This document shows, in pieces, positions 34,912 to 44,969 of a DNA stretch of 64,000 nucleotides. Each line of letters opens with the position of its first letter. The stretch's first letter is position 1. The position numbers and the translations under genes are program-made. Source of the stretch: CAZBMD01 sp964493325 (GTDB taxonomy: Bacteria; Babelota; Babeliae; Babelales; RVW-14). The notes beneath the pieces are model-generated. The model was not told the origin of the DNA, made no database searches, and was given only the letters and a program-made list of their open reading frames with translations. The stretch is taken from the NCBI GenBank assembly GCA_964493325.1, contig CAZBMD010000009.1, positions 1 to 64,000 of the forward strand. The letters are read 5' to 3'.

Positions 34912-35778
34912 TTACATTTTTTTTGCCATTGCTCGAAGACGTGCAATTCTTTTTTCAATAGGTGGATGCGTAGAAAAAAGAGAAAAAAGACCGCTACCAG
35001 AAAATGGGTAGACTATAAAAAGGCTTGCAGCACTTGCTTGAGCTGCCGAATCGGTACGCATATTATCATGTTTAACGCCGTTTTGTAATTTTTCAAGCGC
35101 AGAAGCAAGAGCCAGCGGATCTCTGCAACATTGAGCTCCCGATTCATCGGCAAGATACTCGCGTGAACGAGAAACTGCAAGCTGTAAAAGCGTTGCAACA
35201 AGCGGCATAATCACTGCCATAATAATGACACCAAAGATGTTGCCACCGGATTTTTCACGATCACGGCCTCCACCAAGAAAAAGAGACCAACGCAACATGG
35301 TACCGACATAGCCAATAGTTGCTGCAATAGTTGCCGCAATGGTCCCAATCAAAATATCTCGATTTTTAACATGTGAAATTTCGTGCGCCAAAACACCGCG
35401 TAATTCATGCTCTTCAAGTAAATCCAAAATTCCCTGCGTCACGGCAACTGATGCATGAGCAGGACTTCGTCCCGTTGCAAATGCATTTGCCATGCTTGAT
35501 GACAAGTACCATAATTTTGGCATCGGCATACGAAATTCTGCGCACAGTTCCTCAACCATTTCGTAAATCATTTTGTTCCGGGCCTTATCAAGCGGCTTTG
35601 CTCCGTACATTGCAAGGACAATTTTGTCCGAGAAAAAATAGGTAACAAAATTTATAAGAAGCGCCATAATAAACGCAATGGTAAGCCCTTCTGTACCACC
35701 AAGCAAATATCCCATCACAAAAAGCAAGCCAGAAAGCGTTCCCAGAAGTACTACTGTTTTTAACCAATTTCCAATCAT
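34912..35778 (-). CDS. htpX: Membrane protease HtpX
   Basis: Zinc-dependent inner-membrane protease that degrades damaged membrane proteins. The 288-aa protein has two N-terminal membrane segments, the zinc motif HEISH at 132-136, two further hydrophobic segments directly after it, and the third-ligand Glu in the SREYLADESGAQ region; the C-terminal FSTHPPIEKRIARL is a family signature. GAGGAG lies 4 nt before the ATG. It is the last gene of argS-lepA-hspR-htpX. HtpX is stress-induced in other bacteria, which fits its position directly behind an HspR-like repressor gene. Confidence 0.96.
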   Translation of the reverse strand: MIGNWLKTVVLLGTLSGLLFVMGYLLGGTEGLTIAFIMALLINFVTYFFSDKIVLAMYGAKPLDKARNKMIYEMVEELCAEFRMPMPKLWYLSSSMANAFATGRSPAHASVAVTQGILDLLEEHELRGVLAHEISHVKNRDILIGTIAATIAATIGYVGTMLRWSLFLGGGRDREKSGGNIFGVIIMAVIMPLVATLLQLAVSRSREYLADESGAQCCRDPLALASALEKLQNGVKHDNMRTDSAAQASAASLFIVYPFSGSGLFSLFSTHPPIEKRIARLRAMAKKM

Positions 35779-35799
35779 AAAACTCCTCTATTTTTAGAG

Positions 35800-36321
35800 C
35801 TATTTATCGTTTTCGTAATCAATCTCCCAATCATCTTGTTCAATCTGCGAGGATGCAGTACTGCTCGAAGCTGGCTTATGATTTTTTTTCTTTTCACTAT
35901 CAATCGTAATAGGGCTAATATTCAAAGCGCTTTCACGCACGCGGCCAATGCCTTCTTTTTTCATCTCACCAAGCCGTTCAGCCTGCTTGGTTAAATCAGT
36001 GCGAAAATCATTACTCTCTTGATCAAGTTGACCTTGAGCGTTATTGAACAACTTGTTCATATCATCTTGCAGACGCTTGATCTTTTTCTGTAACCGCAAG
36101 ATAATTTCAACACCAGCAAGATTAACACCCATCTTGTGCGTCAAATTAATAATTTCTTCTAGTCGATCTACATCATCTTCTGAAAAAAGTCTCGTGTTGC
36201 CGTCAGAGCGCTTGGGAGCAAGCAACCCTTCTTTTTCGTACATTCGAATTGTTTGCTGATGAACAGAAAACATCTTCGCAACAACGGATATAGAATAAAA
36301 TCCCTTTTTCCTTTTCATCAA
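35800..36321 (-). CDS. hspR: HspR-like MerR-family heat-shock repressor
   Basis: A 173-aa MerR-type regulator. The N-terminal winged helix (YSISVVAKMFSVHQQTIRMY, then EKEGLLAPKRSDGNTRLFSE) and GVNLAGVEIILRLQ after it are the hallmark of HspR, which represses chaperone genes. The C-terminal part is a coiled coil and an acidic tail. HspR usually lies in the dnaK operon; here it is between lepA (12 nt) and htpX (21 nt), suggesting control of translation-stress and membrane-protease genes. I looked for the HAIR operator (CTTGAGT-N7-ACTCAAG) and found no convincing copy in the window, so the operator may have diverged. Confidence 0.85.
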   Translation of the reverse strand: MMKRKKGFYSISVVAKMFSVHQQTIRMYEKEGLLAPKRSDGNTRLFSEDDVDRLEEIINLTHKMGVNLAGVEIILRLQKKIKRLQDDMNKLFNNAQGQLDQESNDFRTDLTKQAERLGEMKKEGIGRVRESALNISPITIDSEKKKNHKPASSSTASSQIEQDDWEIDYENDK

Positions 36322-36333
36322 GATATCCTCACG

Positions 36334-38163
36334 TTAGTCATTTTTAAGGACCGTTAAGAACGCTTCTTGTGGAAGTTCAACATTACCAACTTGCTTCATC
36401 TTTTTCTTTCCTTCTTTTTGCTTCTCAAGCAACTTTCTCTTTCTGGTAATGTCGCCACCATAACATTTTGCAATAACATTTTTTCTCAATGCAGAAACCG
36501 TTTCGCGGGCAATCACTTTAGCGCCAATAGCTGCCTGAATAGCAACTTCAAACATTTGACGATGAATTACTTCTTTAAGCTTTTGCGTTAACTGTCGTCC
36601 AAGATAAAACGCTTTTTCACGGTGAACAATCACCGACAATGCATCCACAGGTTTGCCGTTAAGCAGCACATTCATTTTGACAAGATCAGACTCTTCGTAT
36701 CCAGCTTCTTCGTAATCAAAACTTGCATAACCAGCGCTAAGCGATTTGAGTTTATCATAGAAATCAGTTACTACTTCGTTGAGCGGTAGCTTGTACTTCA
36801 AGACAAGACGATTTTCATCAAGATACGTCATCTCTTTTTGCTCGCCGCGACGATCTTGGCAAAGCTTTAAAATTGAACCCAGATAATCTTTTGGCGTAAT
36901 AATTGTTGCGTTAATCATTGGTTCAAGAACACTATCAATTTTAACCTCTTCGGGAAACTTTGATGGATTTTCAATAACCATCTCTTCTCCGTTGGTCAGC
37001 TTGACTCGATAAAGCACCGTAGGCGATGTTGCAATAATCTCAGCATTATATTCTTGTTCCAAGCGCTGCTTAAAAACATCCATGTGCAAGAGGCCCAAAA
37101 AGCCACAGCGAAAGCCAAGCCCAAGAGCTACCGAACTTTCTTTTTCAACGTGTACGCTTGGATCATTGAGCGTTAATTTTTCAATCGCATCACGCACCTG
37201 CTCAAACTCAGAAGCTTCTACTGGGTAGATTCCTGCAAACACCATGGACTTTGCAGGTTTAAAGCCAGGCAACAATCCAACAGGCTTGCCAACATGAAAC
37301 AGTGTATCTCCAACACGAGCTTCTCTCACAGTCTTCATGCCGGCAATCAGATATCCCACCTGACCGGTGTACAAAGCACCCATCAACATTGGCTCTGGGT
37401 GCATGAGTCCAATATCAAGAACTTCATACGTTTCGCCGGTGTTCCCCGACTCAATACGGTCACCCTTGCGCAAACAACCATCGATAATTTCTACAAGACA
37501 GATCACGCCACGATATTCGTCATACCATGAATCGAATAGCAACCCTTTGAAAGGTCCATTTTGATTGCCTGCTGGAGGACGAATACGTTCAATAATAGCA
37601 GGAAATAACTGATCAAGACCGATACCCGTCTTGCCAGAAATAAGCAAAACTTCATCGCGCTCAATATCAAACGCTTTATTCATTTCGCCAGCAATCCGTT
37701 CAGGATCGGCATTAGCCATATCAATTTTATTGATCAGAGGAATAATATCTAAATTTTGTTCAAATGCTAGATAAAAATTTGCCATGGTTTGCGCCTGCAC
37801 GCCTTGGGCTGCATCAACGAGCAATAAGGCTCCCTGACATGCGTACAGCGATCGTGAAACTTCATAACTAAAATCAACATGGCCTGGGGTATCGATTAAG
37901 TTGAGTAAATAAATTTTCCCTTGATACTCATACAAAATGGAAGCAGTTTGCGCCTTAACGGTAATACCTCGTTCACGCTCAACCTGCAGCTTATCAAGTA
38001 CTTGCTCATTTTTTTGCCGAGAGGAAATGGTGCCCGTTATTTCAAGCAACCGATCGGCAAGCGTTGACTTGCCATGATCAATGTGAGCAATTATAGAAAA
38101 ATTTCTAATTTGATCAGGTTTAAATGTCTGTAAATCAAAACCAGGGATACTGCTTATGTTCAT
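36334..38163 (-). CDS. lepA: Elongation factor 4 (LepA)
   Basis: Ribosome-associated GTPase that helps stalled or misassembled ribosomes. The 609-aa protein has G1 AHIDHGKST (residues 26-34), G3 DTPGHVDF, G4 [11 protein letters not shown], domain II, and the LepA-specific C-terminal domain ending in [18 protein letters not shown] with [12 protein letters not shown]. Length is normal for the family. It begins 20 nt after argS; an AAGGA lies ~11 nt upstream of the ATG. Part of the argS-lepA-hspR-htpX group. Confidence 0.97.
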   Translation of the reverse strand: MNISSIPGFDLQTFKPDQIRNFSIIAHIDHGKSTLADRLLEITGTISSRQKNEQVLDKLQVERERGITVKAQTASILYEYQGKIYLLNLIDTPGHVDFSYEVSRSLYACQGALLLVDAAQGVQAQTMANFYLAFEQNLDIIPLINKIDMANADPERIAGEMNKAFDIERDEVLLISGKTGIGLDQLFPAIIERIRPPAGNQNGPFKGLLFDSWYDEYRGVICLVEIIDGCLRKGDRIESGNTGETYEVLDIGLMHPEPMLMGALYTGQVGYLIAGMKTVREARVGDTLFHVGKPVGLLPGFKPAKSMVFAGIYPVEASEFEQVRDAIEKLTLNDPSVHVEKESSVALGLGFRCGFLGLLHMDVFKQRLEQEYNAEIIATSPTVLYRVKLTNGEEMVIENPSKFPEEVKIDSVLEPMINATIITPKDYLGSILKLCQDRRGEQKEMTYLDENRLVLKYKLPLNEVVTDFYDKLKSLSAGYASFDYEEAGYEESDLVKMNVLLNGKPVDALSVIVHREKAFYLGRQLTQKLKEVIHRQMFEVAIQAAIGAKVIARETVSALRKNVIAKCYGGDITRKRKLLEKQKEGKKKMKQVGNVELPQEAFLTVLKND

Positions 38164-38183
38164 GATAGTTTTTGTCCTTGTCG

Positions 38184-39893
38184 TTACATCTTTTCTGGTT
38201 TACTTACTCCAAGCAGATCAAGCGTCAGTGCAAGCGTTTGTCGCACCAGCTTTACCAGGCCCAATCGAAGTGATGAGCGCTGAGCATCTGCAGGATCAAG
38301 AATTCTGTTGTTTGCATAATAATTGTGAAATGTGTGCGCAAGCTCCCAGGCATAGTACGCAATTAAATGAGTCTGATTGGTTGCAGCAATTGATTGCAAT
38401 ACATCACTAAGCGATGCAATTTTTTTAATAACTGCAATCTCGCCACTCAAAAGTCCCTCACTCAGCTTTTCAAACGCAACAGCATCAAGCGAGCCATCGA
38501 TAAGTTGCTGCGCAATATCTTGCAAAGCAGGGTCTTGTAGTGCTTTTGCAAAAATACTGTACGTGCGAACATAGGCATACTGGATATAAAAAACTGGATT
38601 TTCGTCCGTCTTTTTCATGGCAACAGCCAAGTCAAATTCCAAATGCGCTTCTGCTTTTCGGTTCACGTAAAAAAAGCGCGCAACATCTGCCCCGACCGTG
38701 TCAATTACTTCACGAAGCGTGGTAAACGAGCCAGCTCTTTTGGACATTTTGACCGCAACATCATTTTCTTTAATCGATACCAATTGGTACAAGATGACAT
38801 CAAGCTGATCGCCTGCATAGCCCATGGCCTGCATGGTTCCTTTCAGTCTTTTCACATACCCATGATGATCTTGACCTAAAATATCAATCAAGTGATCATA
38901 GCCACGGTCATACTTGCTTTTATGATAGGCAATGTCTGCGGCAATGTAGGTAAGCTCACCTGTTGTTTTGCGGACAACACGATCTTTGTCGTCACCAAAT
39001 TCGGTCGACTTAAACCACAACGCACCTTCAGATTCGTAAGCTAAACCCTTTTCTTGTAAAAGCTCAAGAGCTCGATTAATTGAACCATCCTCATGCAATG
39101 TTTTTTCAGAGAACCAATTATCGAAGGTAATGTCATAATCCTGTAAATCTTTTTTAATCAGCTGCAGCATATGCTCTTTGGCATAATGAGAAAAAAATGC
39201 ACTATCTTTGCAAATCAATGCATCACCAAATTCACTCACGCATTCCCGCGCAAGATCAATCATGTACTGACCGGCGTACCCTTCTTCTGGAATACTTTCG
39301 TCAATACCAAGCTGCTGACAACAGCGAGCTTTAAGCGTATCCCCAAGAAGCTTCATCTGATTGCCGGCATCGTTGATGTAGTATTCTTTTAAAACATCAT
39401 GACCAATAAATTTTAGTACTCGGGCCAAAATGTCACCAATAATCCCGTTGCGACCTGCACCAAGATGCAGAGGGCCAGTTGGATTTGCGCTGACAAATTC
39501 AATCAAATAACGACGCTTGTCTGCAGGGCTCACGCTACGAAAATATTCGTCTTTTTCGCTAAAAAGTTCACGTGCAACCAGTGACCAGGTATGGTCAAAA
39601 AGGGTAATATTAACAAACCCAGGGCCTGCAATTTGAACATCTTTAACACAGGATTTGATAATATCATTCGTGCCACTGAGCAGATGAGCTTTAAAGGTCT
39701 CTGCAAGTTGACGTGGATTTTTGCCAAGAACGCGTGCAAGCATCATAGCTGCGTTGCAACTCAAATCTCCAAACTGAGCATCATCACCCAAATTGAGGTG
39801 AAGCGTTACCAGCAAACACTGAGTTGCATCCACGGAAAAAAGTTCTTGTACTGTTTTTTTTATTTCATGCTTCAAGCACGCAAGTGTCGTCAT
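38184..39893 (-). CDS. argS: Arginyl-tRNA synthetase
   Basis: Charges tRNA-Arg. The 569-aa class I synthetase has the N-terminal Add1 domain ([18 protein letters not shown]), the catalytic signature [28 protein letters not shown], the KMSKR loop (from K382), and the C-terminal anticodon domain ([20 protein letters not shown]). The HIGH-type motif reads HLGA at 143-146, with Ala in place of the second His; HIGG variants exist in some actinobacterial ArgRS, so this need not mean loss of activity. AAAGG lies 8 nt before the ATG. First gene of its operon. Confidence 0.96.
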   Translation of the reverse strand: MTTLACLKHEIKKTVQELFSVDATQCLLVTLHLNLGDDAQFGDLSCNAAMMLARVLGKNPRQLAETFKAHLLSGTNDIIKSCVKDVQIAGPGFVNITLFDHTWSLVARELFSEKDEYFRSVSPADKRRYLIEFVSANPTGPLHLGAGRNGIIGDILARVLKFIGHDVLKEYYINDAGNQMKLLGDTLKARCCQQLGIDESIPEEGYAGQYMIDLARECVSEFGDALICKDSAFFSHYAKEHMLQLIKKDLQDYDITFDNWFSEKTLHEDGSINRALELLQEKGLAYESEGALWFKSTEFGDDKDRVVRKTTGELTYIAADIAYHKSKYDRGYDHLIDILGQDHHGYVKRLKGTMQAMGYAGDQLDVILYQLVSIKENDVAVKMSKRAGSFTTLREVIDTVGADVARFFYVNRKAEAHLEFDLAVAMKKTDENPVFYIQYAYVRTYSIFAKALQDPALQDIAQQLIDGSLDAVAFEKLSEGLLSGEIAVIKKIASLSDVLQSIAATNQTHLIAYYAWELAHTFHNYYANNRILDPADAQRSSLRLGLVKLVRQTLALTLDLLGVSKPEKM

Positions 39894-40010
39894 GCAAACT
39901 GCCTTTTATCTCTCTAAATTTCTGCTTCACGTTATTCCATTGATCGTACAATGGTTAGCAGATTTTAGTGTAGCAGCTTAATCTTTTATTGAGAAGTACA
40001 ACAAACACTG

Positions 40011-41405
40011 CTAAAAGCTAAAATTAAATTGAAATTGAATAGCTCCACTAAGCATATCGGCAAGGTATGAGTGCTTGCCCCCAACAGAAATATCATATCC
40101 TAGAGATAATTTTGGTGCCCAGGCAGCAGGCTCATACGCTTTGACGTCATATTCTGCAAGAAAATGAAGGGTAAGCTGTTCCCAACCCTTGAGTCGTCTG
40201 TCGGTATTTGCAACCTCATCCTTCGAAATAAAACGACCATCGCGTTGTTCTGGGGGTGTACCCATGGCAGCCTTGGCTATCACTGTTTTAAGATAATTAG
40301 GGTCTGAAATATGAAGCCTTGTTGCCTCTTGGCGAGACAACGATAGACCTGCAAGAGCAGAAAAACCACCCAAAAGATTATGGGCCTGAAGATACCCACA
40401 GAGATCCCACTTTGAACCAAAGTCTCGACGCACACTCACAAATTGCAAAAGCATATCACCATTTTGACGTCTATCGGTCTTGACTCGAGCTTCTTCTCTT
40501 TGTTTGAGATACATAATTGCTCCACCCGAAAAGCCCAACCGCAAAAATTTCCAAAAACCAGCTTCAGCATGCGCACGCCAAACAAAACCCATCTGACCAT
40601 TTGCTCCCATCGGAAGCGAAAAAAGCCGTCCCAGCGGAATTTTTTGAACCGCTGTTGGCAATAATGCACCTATCTGAAGTTGACCACGTAGTTCTTTGAT
40701 AATACCAAGTGATTTTGTTGTCTGACCCTGCCAACCAAACGAAAAAATGGCGTCTGAAGGCCCAGATTGTTTAAAAGGAGCCTTGAAATCTGACTGAATT
40801 CCGTTTTCACTCAAAATCACGGGAAGATCATCTGCAATAAAAGCATCAATATAAGCCTTATCAATCGTAGCAGCCATAGGCGTTGCATTATCTTTTTGAT
40901 CAAACGTACCCTTGTAACTCAGATCAATACGATCCAGTTTTAAATTTTTAAAAGGAACATATAATTCAGTAAAAAATCCTGAAAATAAATTCTGCCGCCA
41001 GGTAATATTAAACTCTTTGACCGTCGCTCGACCAGAAAAATCAAATGGCAAATCAGGAGCATTGGCAAATTTACCAACACCATCTTCCCAATATTCTTTG
41101 GTTTTCGCCTGCATATTCTCAACGCCAAAGCCAAGCTTACCCAAGTCAAAAAAACCGTAACCAGAAAAAAGCGATACTTTTTCCCCTTTATGATCCCACG
41201 AATGATGAGCTCTACCCTCTCCATAGGCAGCACTCAAGTAGGTTGCCCAATCATCTATTGACGACGCAGGTGTTCCCTGAAAGAACGATGCTCGATAATA
41301 CACAGGAACATCAATGGCATAAACAGCACCATCAAACAACACTAAACCCATTACAGAAGAAACCATCAAAGCGATAGATAGGCAGCGACCAGCAAAAAAT
41401 TTCAT
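40011..41405 (-). CDS. Outer-membrane beta-barrel protein
   Basis: A 464-aa protein with a signal peptide (residues ~1-30, ending in GAVYA) and alternating aromatic/hydrophobic strands throughout (for example GKLGFGVENMQ, FRLGFSGGAIMYL, WKLQ-type strands). It ends in GAIQFQFNFSF: a terminal Phe with alternating hydrophobics is the Bam recognition signal for outer-membrane barrels. AAGGTG lies 5 nt upstream of the ATG. No specific porin family recognised. The gene is transcribed alone. This is one of the clearest signs of a diderm envelope in the window. Confidence 0.8.
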   Translation of the reverse strand: MKFFAGRCLSIALMVSSVMGLVLFDGAVYAIDVPVYYRASFFQGTPASSIDDWATYLSAAYGEGRAHHSWDHKGEKVSLFSGYGFFDLGKLGFGVENMQAKTKEYWEDGVGKFANAPDLPFDFSGRATVKEFNITWRQNLFSGFFTELYVPFKNLKLDRIDLSYKGTFDQKDNATPMAATIDKAYIDAFIADDLPVILSENGIQSDFKAPFKQSGPSDAIFSFGWQGQTTKSLGIIKELRGQLQIGALLPTAVQKIPLGRLFSLPMGANGQMGFVWRAHAEAGFWKFLRLGFSGGAIMYLKQREEARVKTDRRQNGDMLLQFVSVRRDFGSKWDLCGYLQAHNLLGGFSALAGLSLSRQEATRLHISDPNYLKTVIAKAAMGTPPEQRDGRFISKDEVANTDRRLKGWEQLTLHFLAEYDVKAYEPAAWAPKLSLGYDISVGGKHSYLADMLSGAIQFQFNFSF

Positions 41406-41572
41406 ACACTCACCTTTTTAAAAATCAACAAAATGTCTTTTGCCAAAAGCCTAGCATGGTACGTCATCAAAGACAAAGTTTCTGGTTTTTTACTAGAGGC
41501 CGCAATTGACAAAATGGTAGTTTATTTCAGACTAACATCGTTTCAGGTTCATAAAAAGTAAGGAGTCTTTTG

Positions 41573-41863
41573 ATGTTCCAATTAAAAAAAATTTCTCATC
41601 TATTTTTTTTGCTTGCGATAGTTTTATCATTTATCACCCTGCAAGCCGATGTGATCACCAAAGATTCCGGCAGCCGCAATGTTCTTGAACCAACCCATGA
41701 GATAAAGCACTCCAAAGGCAAGACTTCGCGCAATGTCCTTGATACCAATGACGATGACGACGAGCCATTTTTTGCCAATTACTCAAACAGAGTTATTCCT
41801 GAAAATTCTTTTATTTTTGCGGGCGCCGCTGAAGATCATGATGAAGATGAAAGCTCTTTTTAA
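41573..41863 (+). CDS. Small acidic secreted protein
   Basis: A 96-aa product with a signal peptide (MFQLKKISHLFFLLAIVLSF, cleaved near LQA) and an acidic mature part holding two copies of an SRNVL(E/D) motif about 20 residues apart and Asp-rich stretches (DDDDE, DHDEDE). AAGGAG sits 7 nt before the ATG. Low complexity; no family recognised. Divergent from the outer-membrane protein gene. Confidence 0.55.
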   Translation: MFQLKKISHLFFLLAIVLSFITLQADVITKDSGSRNVLEPTHEIKHSKGKTSRNVLDTNDDDDEPFFANYSNRVIPENSFIFAGAAEDHDEDESSF

Positions 41864-41919
41864 CAAACTACTCTCATTTTTATAAAGCCATAAATTGCAA
41901 GAAAGATAGATAATCTCAT

Positions 41920-41948
41920 AAAAAAAGCCCCCGATAAAATCAGGGGCT
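41920..41948 (-). terminator. Rho-independent terminator after ssb
   Basis: On the - strand, AGCCCC and GGGGCT form a stem over an 11-nt loop, followed by seven T. It lies 33 nt past the ssb stop codon. Confidence 0.8.
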
Positions 41949-41980
41949 CTAACTTGTAAGAAACTACATTAACCAAGTAG

Positions 41981-42499
41981 TTAGAATGGAAGATCGTCTT
42001 CAAACGGCGCTTCATCCTTAAAATCAAGCTCTCCGCCAGAATTTGAAACAGACTTTGCGGCTGGTTTTTTTGCAGCTGAACGCGTTGCAGGTTTTACCGC
42101 TTCAGTCTCTGCTCGTGCATACGCAGCATCAGGGCCTGTAGCATCTTCGCTCTCATCTGCTTGAGCGCCAGAACCAAGGAAGGTAACTCGATCAGCAACG
42201 ATGGAATGTTTGCTACGTTTATTACCTTCAGCATCTTGCCAATTATCAAGTTTTAGTCGGCCTTCGATAAGCACCGATCGTCCTTTTTGCAAGTACTGAC
42301 GGCAGCTTTCTGCTTGAGGTCCCCAAACATCAACATCAATGTAGCACACTTCTTGTACCATTGATCCTGTTTGTTTATTTTTGAACTGTCGGTTTGAAGC
42401 CAAGCTGAACCGGCACACAGCTTGACCTGAAGTCAATTGTTTGTGCTCTGGATCGCGCGTCAAATTGCCGATCATAATAATTCGATTATAGCTTGCCAT
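41981..42499 (-). CDS. ssb: Single-stranded DNA-binding protein
   Basis: Binds and protects single-stranded DNA and recruits repair and replication proteins through its tail. The 172-aa protein has the OB fold (YNRIIMIGNLTRDPEHKQL, VCYIDVDVWGPQAESCRQYL, KGRSVLIEGRLKLDNW), a low-complexity Ala/Lys/Ser linker, and the acidic tip EAPFEDDLPF, matching the usual DDIPF. Transcribed alone with its own terminator. Confidence 0.97.
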   Translation of the reverse strand: MASYNRIIMIGNLTRDPEHKQLTSGQAVCRFSLASNRQFKNKQTGSMVQEVCYIDVDVWGPQAESCRQYLQKGRSVLIEGRLKLDNWQDAEGNKRSKHSIVADRVTFLGSGAQADESEDATGPDAAYARAETEAVKPATRSAAKKPAAKSVSNSGGELDFKDEAPFEDDLPF

Positions 42500-42601
42500 A
42501 AAAAAATCCTTTCAAAGTCATAGTAAAAAAGTCAAAGCACAATCAATTTTGCTCGTAAAAAACAGGCTAAGAGTAACAAAAGAACGCAATTTAGCAAAGC
42601 T

Positions 42602-43699
42602 CTACAATCTAAACATCTCTCGTATTTTTTCAAGCTTGTTGCGCATGCCCGCATAGGCTGGTGCTTGCTTTAAAAAGGCTTCATATATTTTACTTGCTTG
42701 AGCAAGAATCTTTTCTGTTTTGCAATTGCCCTGGATAAATTCGGGAAAAATTTCTTCTCCCAAAAACAAATTTGGCAGCCCCATAAATTTAACCGTCACC
42801 ACCAGCCGAGCAAGAAGATATGAAAGCCACGAAACTTTATAGGCAATGATTGTTGGAACCCTGAGCAGCGCCAACTCAAGCGTCACGGTTCCTGGCTTTG
42901 AGATAGCAAAACAACACTGTGCAAGTGCCTGATATTTTTCTTGGTCAGAGCGCACAATTATAATTTTTTCACCCAGTTGAGCTAGGCCACTTGCCTGCAA
43001 ATGATCGTTAAAAAATTTCTCCGACAGAGATGAAGCTTTGGGTATAACAAACGTAAGATCTGGATATTTTTTAGCAAGCGGCAATGCAACAGACGCAAGC
43101 AGCGGCATCATGAGCATAATTTCTGCGTGCCTAGACCCTGGAATAAGCGCAATGTGATTTTTTTTAGGAACATCAGTCATAAAAGGCTGTAAATGACCAA
43201 ATACCGGCGAACCAACAAAACGCGCTGCAACTCCACGCTGTGCATACCAAGCAACTTCGAACGGGTAGATAACAATAACATCGTCACAATATTTTTTCAG
43301 GTTTTTAACACGCCATGCACCCCAACACCAGAGTTGAGGCGGCGAAACGTACACAACGCGAATAGAAGGGTTCATACGCTTAACCAATTTAATAAGTCGC
43401 ATATTAAAACCGGGAAAATCAACCACTACCAATTCTTGAAAGCCAGATTGAACAAGATGCCTGGCAAGATTATTGATCATGGCAAGCAGCCGAGGCAAGT
43501 GCCGTACAATTTCGACAATACCCACAACATTGAGCTCTTCAAACCTCATGTGCAAATTAACGCCTGCTTGCTGCATGCGATCACCACCAATACCGTGCAG
43601 CTCAAGAGTTGATCGATATTCACTTAACTGATCAACATACCAAGCACCCAACAGGTCACCCGAAAGCTCACCAGCTACAATAAACGTTCTTTTCATCAT
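42602..43699 (-). CDS. lpxB: Lipid A disaccharide synthase LpxB
   Basis: Joins lipid X to UDP-2,3-diacylglucosamine to make the lipid A disaccharide. The 365-aa glycosyltransferase (family GT19) has VAGELSGDLLGA at the N-terminus, ELHGIGGDRMQQAG, VDFPGFNMRL, YVSPPQLWCWGAWR, GSPVFGH, ALIPGSRHAEI and SKPGTVTLELAL, in normal order. Start taken at the first of two adjacent ATGs (43699/43696); the ribosome site is weak. It is 28 kb from the lpxA-lpxI cluster, next to ssb. Confidence 0.96.
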   Translation of the reverse strand: MMKRTFIVAGELSGDLLGAWYVDQLSEYRSTLELHGIGGDRMQQAGVNLHMRFEELNVVGIVEIVRHLPRLLAMINNLARHLVQSGFQELVVVDFPGFNMRLIKLVKRMNPSIRVVYVSPPQLWCWGAWRVKNLKKYCDDVIVIYPFEVAWYAQRGVAARFVGSPVFGHLQPFMTDVPKKNHIALIPGSRHAEIMLMMPLLASVALPLAKKYPDLTFVIPKASSLSEKFFNDHLQASGLAQLGEKIIIVRSDQEKYQALAQCCFAISKPGTVTLELALLRVPTIIAYKVSWLSYLLARLVVTVKFMGLPNLFLGEEIFPEFIQGNCKTEKILAQASKIYEAFLKQAPAYAGMRNKLEKIREMFRL

Positions 43700-43859
43700 G
43701 TAATATTTCCCACAACGTAAAATATAAAATGGTAAAGTAATGGACTGCTTAAGATATGTCAATTATAGATAGCTTGCTTTACTTGCAAATTAATGTGATA
43801 CGATTACCATAACAACATGCTAAGTAAAGTTCTCTGCAGCTTTTTATCAGGAGCTTTTT

Positions 43860-44966
43860 ATGGTAAAAAAATACGTCTTAATAATCGGAGTATTCTTTTT
43901 AATAGCACAAACAAAAAATCTTTCTGCCATGAACTGGTGGCCTACGGCCCTCACCTGGGGAGGCTCTTATTCTACGCCTCCAGCAAATAATAATAATAAT
44001 AATTCTTGCCCAAAGATAAAACCGATAATCGGTTATGCTACCAAGTATATGAATGAATATAGCAAGCGATCAGAAGGATACTTTTACAAAAAGAACAAAG
44101 ATCTCACGATATGGGGCATATCAGTAGGAAAAGATATCTACTGGGTAGGCAGCAAAGTAGATAGAATCTTTTTTGACCAAAACTGGCAAGATGAAAAAAA
44201 TCATGAAAGCAACGTTTTAAACGCTTTTAATCAATTACACGATGAATTTTGCAAAGACCCTACAGTAGATCAAACAAAAGGAATTGGTCTTACTTTAGTC
44301 GTCCTGCTGGAATCAAAATTCATCATAGCCCACGCAGGGACGGCAGGCTTTGTACTTAAAAAAGACACCCAAGAAGCCGTTGTTTCAAAAAAACACCACA
44401 TTTGTCTTAACACAGCAGAAAAAGACCGAATTAATACATTGGGAGGTTATATTCGACCATATGCAAATAAATTAATAATCACTAAAATCAGACATGATCA
44501 CAATACCGACAGCTATACCATTTATTATCCATCATGGGAATTTTATCGTCTATTCGACGACTACAACTCGAGCACTGAAATAAAACCTCTTTCTTGTAAG
44601 TCAAAAGGTACAGAATTTGAGGTCTGCGTTTTTTTTAACTCAGGGAAAGCACTCTTTGAAGTGATTACTAGAGGCATTGGGTATTCAGCATTTACCCCAT
44701 ATATTACTCATGTCCCTGAAATATTCGCGTATGATAGCGATGGAAAAGAAGATTTTTTAATTCTCGCTGGTCAAACTACATTAGATTGTATAGAACCATC
44801 AACCTTAGCCATCTTTGTTGAGAAAGAAATACGCAGACGCGGAGAAACAAGTCAAACAGTAACGCAGGATCAAGCATGCGAGATAGCAGAATCAATCATC
44901 AATCAATTAGCAGAATTTGCACCAAATAAAGACCTGACGCTCATAATAATTTTTTTTAGCATCTAA
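43860..44966 (+). CDS. Secreted PP2C-fold pseudophosphatase
   Basis: A 368-aa protein with a signal peptide (MVKKYVLIIGVFFLIAQTKN, cleaved near LSA). From residue ~55 the order of elements follows the PPM/PP2C phosphatases. TIWGISVGKDI (83-93) sits where GVFDGHGG should be. GLTLVVLLESKFIIAHAGTAG (143-163) aligns with the ALVVANVGDSR strand pair, followed by a counterpart of the basic helix (TAEKDRINTLGGYIRP, as in ERERIEALGGFV). DFLILAGQTTLD (298-309) replaces LASDGLWD, and the last strand AEFAPNKDLTLIIIFF replaces SKDNITVVVV. Each metal-binding Asp is lost. The fold assignment is pattern-based but consistent over four separate blocks. Catalysis is unlikely; a host-directed or regulatory binding role is inference. 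Confidence 0.65.
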   Translation: MVKKYVLIIGVFFLIAQTKNLSAMNWWPTALTWGGSYSTPPANNNNNNSCPKIKPIIGYATKYMNEYSKRSEGYFYKKNKDLTIWGISVGKDIYWVGSKVDRIFFDQNWQDEKNHESNVLNAFNQLHDEFCKDPTVDQTKGIGLTLVVLLESKFIIAHAGTAGFVLKKDTQEAVVSKKHHICLNTAEKDRINTLGGYIRPYANKLIITKIRHDHNTDSYTIYYPSWEFYRLFDDYNSSTEIKPLSCKSKGTEFEVCVFFNSGKALFEVITRGIGYSAFTPYITHVPEIFAYDSDGKEDFLILAGQTTLDCIEPSTLAIFVEKEIRRRGETSQTVTQDQACEIAESIINQLAEFAPNKDLTLIIIFFSI

Positions 44967-44969
44967 AGG

